From: an uncultured Clostridia bacterium
GTDB lineage: Bacteria > Bacillota > Clostridia > Oscillospirales > Oscillospiraceae
DNA: 64,000 bases
Reading direction: 5' to 3'
Assembly (NCBI GenBank): GCA_947170435.1
Contig: CAMVTO010000011.1
Coordinates: 17,015 to 81,014, forward strand
How positions within the stretch are numbered: the stretch's first letter is position 1; the number at the start of each line of letters is the position of its first letter. The notes under the pieces are model-generated. The model had not been told where the DNA came from and did no database searches. It saw only the letters and a program-made list of their open reading frames with translations. Below, one piece after another: positions 31,388 to 38,902 of the stretch. A program made the translations under genes and the position numbers.

Positions 31388-32016
31388 TGGTCTGATTCCT
31401 TATTCTCGTTTTCAGGCTCGATTTTCTGAAATACGCCGTCGAGCAGCAGTGCGCAGATGTAGGCGGGCAGCGACAGCCCGAACATCATCAGAACGGGCAG
31501 CGCGTATTGGAAGAAATTGAGACAGACGACCCAAAGGCCGACGGTGAAGAGCAGCATCCCCAGCGTCTTGGGAAAGAAGGCGACGGAGAGAGAAGCGGCG
31601 TTTTTTAAGGTGTTCCAGAGGGTGTTTTCGTAGCGTGCGGAGAGCGCGAAGGCGTAAAGCGCGATCGCACCGACGATCAGCGCGGCGGCGACCACCGCAA
31701 CACGCAGCGGCGGCATCACAGCGGCAGCCATCTGATAGTCCACGAAAAATACAGCGGCGGCCGCGAGAAACAACAGCCCCAGCAGCGTACCCTGCTTCAG
31801 GTTGCTGCGGAAGGCGCGAAAGTACGGGCGCACCACGCCGGAGTCCTCACCCCGGATGTAGCGCAGCATCTGGCCGCTGAGCGCCGTCAGCGCCGCGCCC
31901 ATCGTCACGACCGGCAGGCAGCATACCGCCGCGAGAATGTTGAGCACCAGCAGGTCGCAAATGGCGCCCAGCGCCCGCATCAGCGGGTTTTCCATGTCGA
32001 AGATGCGTCTGAACAT
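31384..32016 (-). CDS. YesL-like (DUF624) membrane protein
   Basis: A 210-residue membrane protein of the DUF624/YesL family. After MFRRIFDMENPLMRALGAI come hydrophobic segments LVLNILAAVCCLPVVTMGAAL, GTLLGLLFLAAAAVFFVDY, VAVVAAALIVGAIALYAFAL and a long C-terminal pair, ending in an acidic tail. The signature CCLPVVTMGAALTAL resembles that of the YesL-like protein at 22395-23045. A GAGGTATGCT site precedes the ATG. It sits between the permeases and the alpha-galactosidase and overlaps the latter by four bases. Confidence 0.85.
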   Translation of the reverse strand: MFRRIFDMENPLMRALGAICDLLVLNILAAVCCLPVVTMGAALTALSGQMLRYIRGEDSGVVRPYFRAFRSNLKQGTLLGLLFLAAAAVFFVDYQMAAAVMPPLRVAVVAAALIVGAIALYAFALSARYENTLWNTLKNAASLSVAFFPKTLGMLLFTVGLWVVCLNFFQYALPVLMMFGLSLPAYICALLLDGVFQKIEPENENKESDQ

Positions 32017-32048
32017 AGCATACCTCTTTACTTGGGATTTGGCAAGAA

Positions 32049-32080
32049 GTTTCCCCGCCCCAATGGAGGGACGGGGAAAA
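32049..32080 (-). terminator. Intra-operon hairpin after the second permease
   Basis: TTTCCCCG (32050-32057) pairs with CGGGGAAA (32072-32079), with additional inner CCC/GGG pairing. There is no U-run, so it is more likely a processing or attenuation hairpin than a full terminator. Confidence 0.5.
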
Positions 32081-32099
32081 CAACACACCAAATTTGGTT

Positions 32100-32963
32100 T
32101 TAGCCCTTGACCGCGCCGGCGGTAACGCCTTGCACGATGTAGCGCTGCAGGAACACATACAGGATCAGGATCGGCAGCATGGCCAGCAGCAGCGCCGCCA
32201 TAACGAGACCGATATCCGTCGAATAGGTTCCGTAGAACGCCTGGGTCGCAATGGGGATGGTGTAGAGTTCCTTCTTGGTCAGCACCAGGCTGGGGAGCAG
32301 ATAGTCGTTCCAATACGCCATCGCGTTGATGATGGCGACGGTGGCGACCGTCGGCTTGAGCAGCGGGAAGACGATCTTCCAGTAGGTCTGCCAACGGGAA
32401 CAGCCGTCAATCGTGGCGGCCTCTTCCAGCTCCAGCGGGATGTTGGTGCGGATCGCGCCGTGGAACATGAACATCGCCATGGACACGGAGAAGCCAACGT
32501 GCATCAGAATCAGCGTCAGGCGATGGTTCAGCACGCCCAGCGTACCGCCGTAGACAGAGACCAGAGGTACCATCAGCACCTGGAACGGAATGACCATCGA
32601 AGCGATCATCAGCGAGAAGATGAACGTGCAGAACTTCCACTTCTGGTTGCGCACGATGACGAACGCCGTCATGGAACTGACCGCGATGGTCAGGATCGTG
32701 GAGCTGACGGTGATGATCATGGAGTTGCCGAACACCGTCCAGAAGTTCATCTTCTTCATCGCCTCGGGGAAGTTCTTCATCGTGAAGCCGTGGGCACCGA
32801 TCAGCGCCAGCGGGTTCGAGGTGATATCCGCCTTGGTCTTGAACACGTTGATGACGACCAGCAGGAACGGAGCGATGAAGCAGATAAAGAGGACCAGGAG
32901 AACGATCCACATGATCGCGTGGGAAATCTTTTTCTGGCGCGCGGCCTTTTCGTTTTCTGTCAT
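32100..32963 (-). CDS. Sugar ABC transporter permease (MalG type)
   Basis: A 287-residue membrane subunit of a CUT1-type importer. The first helix AIMWIVLLVLFICFIAPFLLVVINVFK follows a charged N-terminus. The EAA loop reads LELEEAATIDGCSRWQTYWKIVFP, and the protein ends in YIVQGVTAGAVKG as in MalG relatives. Its ATG shares one base with the upstream permease stop (TAATG). No ATPase is encoded in the cluster. Proposed cargo is an alpha-galactoside, inferred from the downstream GH36 gene. Confidence 0.9.
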   Translation of the reverse strand: MTENEKAARQKKISHAIMWIVLLVLFICFIAPFLLVVINVFKTKADITSNPLALIGAHGFTMKNFPEAMKKMNFWTVFGNSMIITVSSTILTIAVSSMTAFVIVRNQKWKFCTFIFSLMIASMVIPFQVLMVPLVSVYGGTLGVLNHRLTLILMHVGFSVSMAMFMFHGAIRTNIPLELEEAATIDGCSRWQTYWKIVFPLLKPTVATVAIINAMAYWNDYLLPSLVLTKKELYTIPIATQAFYGTYSTDIGLVMAALLLAMLPILILYVFLQRYIVQGVTAGAVKG

Positions 32964-33841
32964 TACGCTTCCACCTCACCTTTCTTGCCGATCATAACCT
33001 GGGTCACGCCGACGACGGCGCAGACCACAAACAGGATCAGCGCTTCCGCCTGGCCGAGGCCGTAGTTCTTGTAGGTAAACGCCTGGTTGTACACGTGCAT
33101 CGCCGCCATGACGGAGGAGCCGAACGGCTCGCCCTTGGTCAACGACAGGTTCACATCGTACACAACGAAGCAGCGGGTGATGCTCAGGAACAGGCACTGC
33201 ACGAAGCTCGCGCGCATCAGGGGAACGGTGACGTTCCACATGGTCTGCGACGCGGTGCAGCCGTCGATGCTGGACGCTTCCTTCACGTCCTCAGACACGC
33301 TCATGAAGCCCGCAACGTAAATCAGCATCATGTAGCCCGCATACTGCCACACCGACACGATGATCAGCGCGCACATCGCGCCGTTGGGCGTGGACAGGAG
33401 CGAGGGGGCGGTGCCGCCGGCGATGGCGCTGGCCAGCGCCACGAACGCGCGGTTGAACACGAACTTCCAGACATAACCGAGGACGATGCCGCCGATCAGG
33501 TTCGGGACGAAGAAGCCGGAACGGAAGAAGTTCTGGCCCTTTACGCCGCTGGTAACTAAGTACGCGAGGAAAAACGCGAGAATGTTGATCAGCACGACCG
33601 CAAAGATCGAGTAGATCGCGGTGCGGCCCAGTGCCGCCCAGTAGTCCTTGTCGGCAAACGCCGCAGCGTAGTTGGCAAGGCCGACCCAGGGCTTTTTCGC
33701 CGAGACGCCGTCCCAGCTCGTGAACGTCAGATACACGCCGTAGATAAACGGCACGATCACAACGCAGAAGAACAGGATGGTGCCGGGGCCGGCAAACATC
33801 AGGTACTGCTTGATCTTGTAGGATAGCGTGTTTTGTTTCAT
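32963..33841 (-). CDS. Sugar ABC transporter permease (UgpA/MsmF type)
   Basis: A 292-residue partner permease, with first helix YLMFAGPGTILFFCVVIVPFIYGVYL and EAA loop DVKEASSIDGCTASQTMWNVTVP. It lies between the solute-binding protein gene and the MalG-type gene and is translated from an ATG after GGAGGGGGAGG. It forms the membrane channel together with the downstream permease. Confidence 0.9.
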   Translation of the reverse strand: MKQNTLSYKIKQYLMFAGPGTILFFCVVIVPFIYGVYLTFTSWDGVSAKKPWVGLANYAAAFADKDYWAALGRTAIYSIFAVVLINILAFFLAYLVTSGVKGQNFFRSGFFVPNLIGGIVLGYVWKFVFNRAFVALASAIAGGTAPSLLSTPNGAMCALIIVSVWQYAGYMMLIYVAGFMSVSEDVKEASSIDGCTASQTMWNVTVPLMRASFVQCLFLSITRCFVVYDVNLSLTKGEPFGSSVMAAMHVYNQAFTYKNYGLGQAEALILFVVCAVVGVTQVMIGKKGEVEA

Positions 33842-33864
33842 AGGCCTCCCCCTCCAAATATAAC

Positions 33865-33902
33865 GGAACGTAAAGGGCAGAAGTTCTGCCCTTTACGGTT
33901 CC
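33865..33902 (-). terminator. Hairpin between solute-binding protein and permease genes
   Basis: A stem of about 16 bp with one bulge (33865-33880 with 33886-33902) and loop AAGTT. No U-run follows on the minus strand, so it probably protects the binding-protein mRNA or attenuates; its position matches the hairpin at 25325-25360 in the other importer operon. Confidence 0.6.
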
Positions 33903-33918
33903 AAAGGTTTACGAAAGA

Positions 33919-35190
33919 TTAGTGCGCGCCAACCTCAGCGGTAGCCCAGTACTCGGTGACTTCCTGAGCGAAGCCCGCGCGGTCGGTCTCACCGGCGAGG
34001 TACTTCTGGAAAGACGCGCCGACCTTGGCATAGTGATCGTCGGGCAGGTAGTTGTAGTTGCCGACCAGAGCGCCCTTGTCCGCATAGCTCTTGACGGAAG
34101 CGCCGAGAGGATCGGAAACGCTCAGGGTGATGTTGGAGAACGCAGGAACCAGGGAGCACTTGTTGACCAGGAAGTCCTGACCGTCAGCCTCGTAAACGAG
34201 CCAGTTCAGGAAGTCCTTGGCAGCCTGCTGCAGCTCTTCGGACACGCCGTTGTCAATATAGAAGTACTTGGAACCGCCGCCGACGAGCTTGGTGTTGTAG
34301 CCGTCAAGATCGCTGGGAACGGGCATCATGCCAAGGTTCTCGGTGTAATCGGTATCGACCATGTTCGACCAATCCCAGTTGCCGCCGAACTTGAAGCAAA
34401 GGTCGCCCTCCGCCAGCTTCATCTCGGTGACCTCACGCTCTGCGGAGGTGGGGGCTTCCTTGGCGTAGTTGTACTCCTTGAGAACATCGAAGGTGTCCAT
34501 CATGGCGTTGAAAACCTTGTCGTCAGCCAGCTTGATGGAGCCGTCCTTGATGCCGGCGATGAACGCATCGGGATCGTCATGCAGCTCATAGATCTCAGCG
34601 AAGTAGTGAGCGCCCAGAGACCAGTCTTCCTTCTGCAGGCCGACAGGAAGCGCCATGCCGCCGGCAGCGATCTCATTGATCAGAGCCTGGAGATCCGCAG
34701 TGGTCTTGATGGTGGAAGGATCGAAGTCCTTACCGGTGGCAGCCTTGATGGCGTCGCCGTTGTAGAGAAGGCCGCGCGCCTCAACGCAGACAGGGAAGCC
34801 GAGGACCTTGCCGTCCACGGAGATCGCCTGGGTGGTGTCGCCGACCCACTTCTCGCCGCTCAGATCAACAGCATGCTCAGCGCCGAGGGAGTAAACATCC
34901 TTGGCGTCAACCATGGCGAGGACATAGGGATCGTTGGAGGCATACTTCGTCGCCATGTGCGCGGCGACGGTGTCGCTGGAGTAATAGACCTCAACGGGGA
35001 CGCCCTTTTCCTGGGAATACTGGGCAGCCATCTCTTCCATCTGGCTCTGGATCTCCATCTTGGAGTTGAAGATGGTCAGGGTCGCGCCGGACGCGGAACT
35101 GCTGTTGCCGCCTTCGGAGTTGCCGCCGCCGCAGGCCACGAGAGCGAGGACCATCACGAGGGCGAGCATCATTGCAAGTGCTTTTTTCAT
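33919..35190 (-). CDS. Sugar ABC transporter solute-binding lipoprotein
   Basis: A 423-residue family 1 binding protein with signal MKKALAMMLALVMVLALVAC, lipobox LVAC, then a Gly/Ser/Asn linker and ATLTIFNSKMEIQSQMEEMA. DFLNWLVYEADGQDFLVNKCS near the end is typical of the fold. First gene of the alpha-galactoside operon; the ligand (raffinose, melibiose or similar) is inferred from GH36 and GH13 in the same regulon. The start was chosen at the ATG after AGGAAGGAAGCACAAC; a longer in-frame version would begin inside the promoter. Confidence 0.9.
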   Translation of the reverse strand: MKKALAMMLALVMVLALVACGGGNSEGGNSSSASGATLTIFNSKMEIQSQMEEMAAQYSQEKGVPVEVYYSSDTVAAHMATKYASNDPYVLAMVDAKDVYSLGAEHAVDLSGEKWVGDTTQAISVDGKVLGFPVCVEARGLLYNGDAIKAATGKDFDPSTIKTTADLQALINEIAAGGMALPVGLQKEDWSLGAHYFAEIYELHDDPDAFIAGIKDGSIKLADDKVFNAMMDTFDVLKEYNYAKEAPTSAEREVTEMKLAEGDLCFKFGGNWDWSNMVDTDYTENLGMMPVPSDLDGYNTKLVGGGSKYFYIDNGVSEELQQAAKDFLNWLVYEADGQDFLVNKCSLVPAFSNITLSVSDPLGASVKSYADKGALVGNYNYLPDDHYAKVGASFQKYLAGETDRAGFAQEVTEYWATAEVGAH

Positions 35191-35240
35191 GTTGTGCTTC
35201 CTTCCTATTTTCCAAATAAGTTGCCTTCGCATCCCGTCTG

Positions 35241-35261
35241 CGATCTGCCGCCGGCAGATCG
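35241..35261 (-). repeat. Hairpin in the 5' leader of the solute-binding protein mRNA
   Basis: CGATCTGCC and its complement GGCAGATCG around the 3-nt spacer GCC, directly beside the LacI-type operator at 35261-35274. It could be an RNA hairpin or part of an extended operator. Confidence 0.5.
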
Positions 35262-35274
35262 TGAAACGTTTTAC
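35261..35274. promoter_or_regulatory. LacI-type operator O1
   Basis: GTGAAACGTTTTAC has the central CG and near-palindromic GAAAC/GTTTT halves typical of LacI-family sites. It lies just downstream of the importer -10 box, a blocking position, and has a near-identical partner at 35408-35421 beside the regulator gene. Confidence 0.65.
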
Positions 35275-35288
35275 GCAGGTACTGTAAA

Positions 35289-35317
35289 TTCTTATCATAC
35301 GTGCCCTGTCCTGTCAA
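35289..35317 (-). promoter_or_regulatory. Sigma-A promoter of the alpha-galactoside importer operon
   Basis: On the minus strand perfect TTGACA (35312-35317), 17-bp spacer, TAAGAA (35289-35294), about 100 bases before the binding-protein start. Confidence 0.7.
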
Positions 35318-35407
35318 CAGCTTGAACAATAGATTTTCCCTGCGGCGCCGAAGTTTGGTGAGCTTGCCCAAAATCCATGTTGGTATTTTGTGAAGAAGCG
35401 CCAAGCT

Positions 35408-35421
35408 ATGAAACGTTTAAC
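35408..35421. promoter_or_regulatory. LacI-type operator O2
   Basis: ATGAAACGTTTAAC shares the TGAAACGTTT core with O1. It lies upstream of the regulator gene's -10 box, suggesting autoregulation or looping with O1 147 bases away. Confidence 0.6.
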
Positions 35422-35450
35422 AAATGCCGCTTTTCTTTTGTTGGTCAGAT

Positions 35451-35459
35451 TGCTATAAT
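35451..35459 (+). promoter_or_regulatory. Extended -10 promoter of the LacI-GH13-esterase operon
   Basis: TGCTATAAT gives an extended -10 (TGn plus perfect TATAAT at 35454-35459). The -35 region is only T-rich, as usual for extended -10 promoters. It is 40 bases before the regulator start. Confidence 0.65.
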
Positions 35460-35498
35460 GGGCATCAAAAGATATTTTTGTCACAAAGGGGTGGGAAA

Positions 35499-36491
35499 AT
35501 GATCAAGAAAGGCGCTGCCGCGCCCACCATGAAGGATGTGGCGCGGGAGGCAAACGTGTCGCTGGGGACGGTGTCCAAGGTCATCAATGGCATCCCTGTG
35601 GGCGAGGCGTACCGCGCACGGGTCGAAGCTGCCGCGAAGAAGCTGGGCTACACGGTGAACCACTACGCCCGCGGACTCAAGACCAATCGAACGTACAGCG
35701 TCGCGCTGGTGCTGCCTTCTCTGCGACATCCGTTTTTCGCGGCGCTGGCGGACGAGGTCACGGCCAGTCTCTCCCGGCGGGGCTACCGCTGCATCCTGAT
35801 GATCACAAACTTTGACGCCGAGGCAGAGCGCAAAAGCTTTGTCATGGTGCGTCAGAACAAGGTGGACGGCGTGATCGCGCTGACCTACAGCCCCAACATC
35901 GAACCGGACGAGTCTCTGCCCATTGTGACCATCGACCGTCACTTTGGCGCCGGTATCCCCTGCGTATCCTCCGACAACTACTTAGGCGGGCAGATGGCAG
36001 CAGACAGGCTGATGTCGCTGGGCTGCAAGAAGCCGCTGTGCTTGCAGATTGGCGCAGAGATTCCCGGCGAGCCCCACAAGCGCAGCGCGGGCTTCGAGAG
36101 CGCCTGCCGCGCCCGCGGCATCACGCCCACGTCGGTGGTTTTGCAGGAGAAGCAAACCGAGACGCCTTTCCACCATTTTCTCGACGAACACATTCACAAC
36201 GGGAAGCTGGACTTTGACGGCATCTTTTGCAGCTCGGACGGTCTGGCTGTCCGCACGCTCAACTATCTCAAACGCTATCACATCCGGGCACCGGAGGACG
36301 TGCAGTGCATCGGCTACGACGGCATCGCCGACTTTCACACCGGCGAGTATCTCTGCTCCACCATTGTTCAGCCCCTTGCGCAGATGGCCGATGCAGCGGT
36401 GAATCTGCTGCTGGACGAAGGGGAGCTTTCCAGTGGCGCGAACATCTGTCTCACCGTGCGGTATCAATCCGGCGGCACGACAAAGGATTAA
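35499..36491 (+). CDS. LacI-family transcriptional regulator
   Basis: A sugar-responsive repressor of 330 residues. The N-terminal helix-turn-helix is MKDVAREANVSLGTVSKVING, with hinge AAAKKLGYTVNHYARGL. The periplasmic-binding-protein-like effector domain runs from SVALVLPSLRHPFFAALAD through CIGYDGIADF to the C-terminus. It is transcribed away from the importer operon, and two GAAACGTTT sites in the shared intergenic region are likely its operators. The start ATG follows AAAGGGGTGGGAAA. By position it should control both the alpha-galactoside importer/GH36 operon and its own GH13-esterase operon. Confidence 0.92.
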   Translation: MIKKGAAAPTMKDVAREANVSLGTVSKVINGIPVGEAYRARVEAAAKKLGYTVNHYARGLKTNRTYSVALVLPSLRHPFFAALADEVTASLSRRGYRCILMITNFDAEAERKSFVMVRQNKVDGVIALTYSPNIEPDESLPIVTIDRHFGAGIPCVSSDNYLGGQMAADRLMSLGCKKPLCLQIGAEIPGEPHKRSAGFESACRARGITPTSVVLQEKQTETPFHHFLDEHIHNGKLDFDGIFCSSDGLAVRTLNYLKRYHIRAPEDVQCIGYDGIADFHTGEYLCSTIVQPLAQMADAAVNLLLDEGELSSGANICLTVRYQSGGTTKD

Positions 36492-36505
36492 AGGAGGAAC
36501 CGATT

Positions 36506-38053
36506 ATGGCGGCAAGCTGGCTCAAGGACGCGATCTTCTACGAAATCTATCCCCAGTCATTCTATGATACCAACGGCGACGGCATCGGTGACTTCAACGG
36601 CATCATCGAAAAGCTGGACTATGTAAAAAGTCTGGGGTGCAATGCCATCTGGCTCAACCCCTGCTTCGACTCCCCGTTCAAGGACGCGGGCTACGACGTG
36701 CGCGACTATAAAAAGGTCGCGCCGCGCTACGGCACAAACAGCGATCTCTACCGGCTCTTCGGCGAGGCGCATCGCCGTGGGATGCGCGTCATACTCGACC
36801 TGGTACCGGGTCACACCTCCGAGGAGCATCCCTGGTTCCAGGCCAGCAAGAAGGCGGAGAAAAACGAATACAGTGACCGCTACATCTGGTCGAACTTTTG
36901 CTTTGAGGGCTGCGGCGGGCTCAACTACGTCGCGGGCGAAAGCGAGCGCGACGGTGTGTATGTGCTGAACTTCTTCAAGTGCCAACCGGCGCTGAACTAC
37001 GGCTTTCTGCACCCCGACAAGCCGTGGCAGCGGGCGGCGGATTCCCCCGCCGCCCTCGCCACCCGCGAGGCGATGAAGGACGTCATGCGCTTTTGGTTAG
37101 ACCACGGCTGCGACGGCTTTCGCGTGGATATGGCGGACTCTCTCGTGAAATTTGACGACGAGCAGAAAACCGGCACCAGCGCCATCTGGCACGATGTGCG
37201 TGCCATGCTGGACGCCGAATACCCCGAGGCGGTTCTGGTCGCGGAATGGAGCCACACGGCGCTCGCGATCCGCGCGGGTTTTGACGCGGCGTTCTGCCTC
37301 AACGACCCGTGGACGGGTTATCCCACGCTGATGCGCGACTATGACCGCAAACACCCGGAGAAGCCCGACAACAGCTACTTCCGCGCAGATGGGGACGGTG
37401 ACATTCGGCGTTTTCTCGAGCCCTACCTCCGCGAATACGAAGCGACAAAGGATCTGGGCTTTATCTCTCTCATCACCTGCAACCACGACACGGTGCGTCC
37501 GTCGTGGAACTTAAGCGACCGCGAGCTTCGGCTCGCCTACGCGTTCCTGTTCACCATGCCCGGTGTGCCGTTCCTCTATTATGGCGACGAGATCGGCATG
37601 CGCTATCAGGACTTGCCCACTCATGAGGGCGGTTATTTCCGCACCGGCTCCCGCACGCCGATGCAGTGGGACAATACACTGAACCTCGGCTTCTCCGCCG
37701 GCTGCGCAGACAGCCTGTACCTGCCGGTTGACTCCAAACGCGGCGCGCCTACCGTGGCGGCGCAGGAGAAAAAGCCGGACTCGCTGCTGCACTTCACCCG
37801 CGAGCTGCTGGCGCTGCGCGGCGAACAGGCCGATCTGCGCGACAACGCCAATTTGGAAATCGTCCACGCCGAGAAGGGCGACGCCTTCGTGTACCGCCGC
37901 GGCGGATTGCTCATCGCCGTCAACCCCTCGGCGCATGAGGCGAGCGCGCCGGCGGACATTTCGGGCAAGAGCGTGCTCTATGCCATCGGCAGCGGCGAAG
38001 CCGCGGACGCCGGCATTGTGCTCCAGCCCCAGTCCTTTGTGATCTTCCAATAA
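36506..38053 (+). CDS. GH13 alpha-glucosidase-type glycosidase
   Basis: A 515-residue cytosolic GH13 enzyme. The barrel shows IFYEIYPQSFYDTNGDGIGDFNGI, AIWLNPCFDSPFKDAGYDVRDY, ILDLVPGHTSEEHPWF, nucleophile Asp208 in GFRVDMADS, acid/base Glu247 in VAEWSHT and Asp328 in CNHDTVRPS. The C-terminal beta-domain ends in IVLQPQSFVIF. The DTNGDGIGD calcium-type motif and the short domain B suggest the oligo-1,6-glucosidase/sucrose hydrolase group rather than secreted amylases. With GH36 it could finish raffinose or related oligosaccharides. AAAGGAGGAACC precedes the ATG, 14 bases after the regulator stop. Confidence 0.88.
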   Translation: MAASWLKDAIFYEIYPQSFYDTNGDGIGDFNGIIEKLDYVKSLGCNAIWLNPCFDSPFKDAGYDVRDYKKVAPRYGTNSDLYRLFGEAHRRGMRVILDLVPGHTSEEHPWFQASKKAEKNEYSDRYIWSNFCFEGCGGLNYVAGESERDGVYVLNFFKCQPALNYGFLHPDKPWQRAADSPAALATREAMKDVMRFWLDHGCDGFRVDMADSLVKFDDEQKTGTSAIWHDVRAMLDAEYPEAVLVAEWSHTALAIRAGFDAAFCLNDPWTGYPTLMRDYDRKHPEKPDNSYFRADGDGDIRRFLEPYLREYEATKDLGFISLITCNHDTVRPSWNLSDRELRLAYAFLFTMPGVPFLYYGDEIGMRYQDLPTHEGGYFRTGSRTPMQWDNTLNLGFSAGCADSLYLPVDSKRGAPTVAAQEKKPDSLLHFTRELLALRGEQADLRDNANLEIVHAEKGDAFVYRRGGLLIAVNPSAHEASAPADISGKSVLYAIGSGEAADAGIVLQPQSFVIFQ

Positions 38054-38079
38054 TATAATGAGAAAGTGAGGGTACCCCC

Positions 38080-38865
38080 ATGGCAAGCGGCAGAATGGAA
38101 TTCCACGCCCAGAGCATCATGCAGCACGCGAACTTCGCCTATGTGCTGCCCAACGACGTTGAAATGGCGGAGGTCAAAGACCCGCGCCACTACGACCGCC
38201 CCACCAAGAGCCTGATCCTCCTCCACGGCCTCACCGGCACGGACACCGACTGGCTGTTCGGCGGCGTGGCGCAGGAGATGGCGATCCAGTACAACCTCGC
38301 GGTGTTCATGCCCACGGCAGGCAACTTCTTCTACCTCGACCACGGCTACCCCGGCGGCAACTGGGGCACCTATGTCGGTGAGGAGTTCCCTGACTACGTA
38401 CACAAGGTGTTTGGCTACTGTGACAAACGGGAGGATACCATCATCGGCGGGCTCTCCATGGGCGGCTATGGCACGCTGCACACGGCGTTCAACTATCCCG
38501 AGCGCTTCTCCGCCGCCATTGCGCTGTCCTCCGCGCTGCGCATCCACGCCCTTGCCGGCGGCAAGCAGGATGGCGTCATGCCGCCTGCCATGTTCCGTGA
38601 CGTCTTCGGCGACCCCGACAGGCTGCTCGACTCCGACCGGAATCCCGAGTGGCAGTATAAAAAGCTGAAGGCCGAGGGTAAGCCCATCCCGTCCGTCTAT
38701 CTTGCCATCGGCACGGAAGATTCCCTCTACGATGCCAATCAGGAGTTCCGCCAGTTCCTCACGGAGCAGAAAGCTGATTTCCGCTATGAGGACGGCCCCG
38801 GCGGTCACAACTGGACGTTTTGGAACGAATATCTCAATCGCGGTCTGGCCTGGGTTCTGCACTGA
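38080..38865 (+). CDS. Alpha/beta-hydrolase esterase (esterase D/EstA-like)
   Basis: A 261-residue alpha/beta-hydrolase of the putative esterase family (S-formylglutathione hydrolase/tributyrin esterase relatives). The oxyanion block is LILLHGLTGTDTDWL, the nucleophile elbow IIGGLSMGGYGTLHTAF, the acid lies in AIGTEDSLYDAN and the catalytic His in EDGPGGHNWTFWN. It has no signal peptide. As last gene of the LacI-GH13 operon it may deacylate imported oligosaccharides; that role is inference. The terminator at 38872 follows directly. Confidence 0.87.
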   Translation: MASGRMEFHAQSIMQHANFAYVLPNDVEMAEVKDPRHYDRPTKSLILLHGLTGTDTDWLFGGVAQEMAIQYNLAVFMPTAGNFFYLDHGYPGGNWGTYVGEEFPDYVHKVFGYCDKREDTIIGGLSMGGYGTLHTAFNYPERFSAAIALSSALRIHALAGGKQDGVMPPAMFRDVFGDPDRLLDSDRNPEWQYKKLKAEGKPIPSVYLAIGTEDSLYDANQEFRQFLTEQKADFRYEDGPGGHNWTFWNEYLNRGLAWVLH

Positions 38866-38871
38866 AATCGA

Positions 38872-38902
38872 AAAAAACCGCTGCTTTTTGCAGCGGTTTT
38901 TT
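38872..38902. terminator. Bidirectional terminator between esterase and histidine kinase genes
   Basis: A 13-bp stem (38872-38884 with 38890-38902), with A-run and T-run on either side. It touches the stop codon of the kinase gene. Confidence 0.9.

Noticed and set aside
35261..35421. CcpA cre site as explanation for the GAAACGTTT motifs
   Set aside because: The spacing does not fit WTGNAANCGNWNNCW (one base short before CG), whereas two near-identical copies beside a LacI-family gene fit a local operator.
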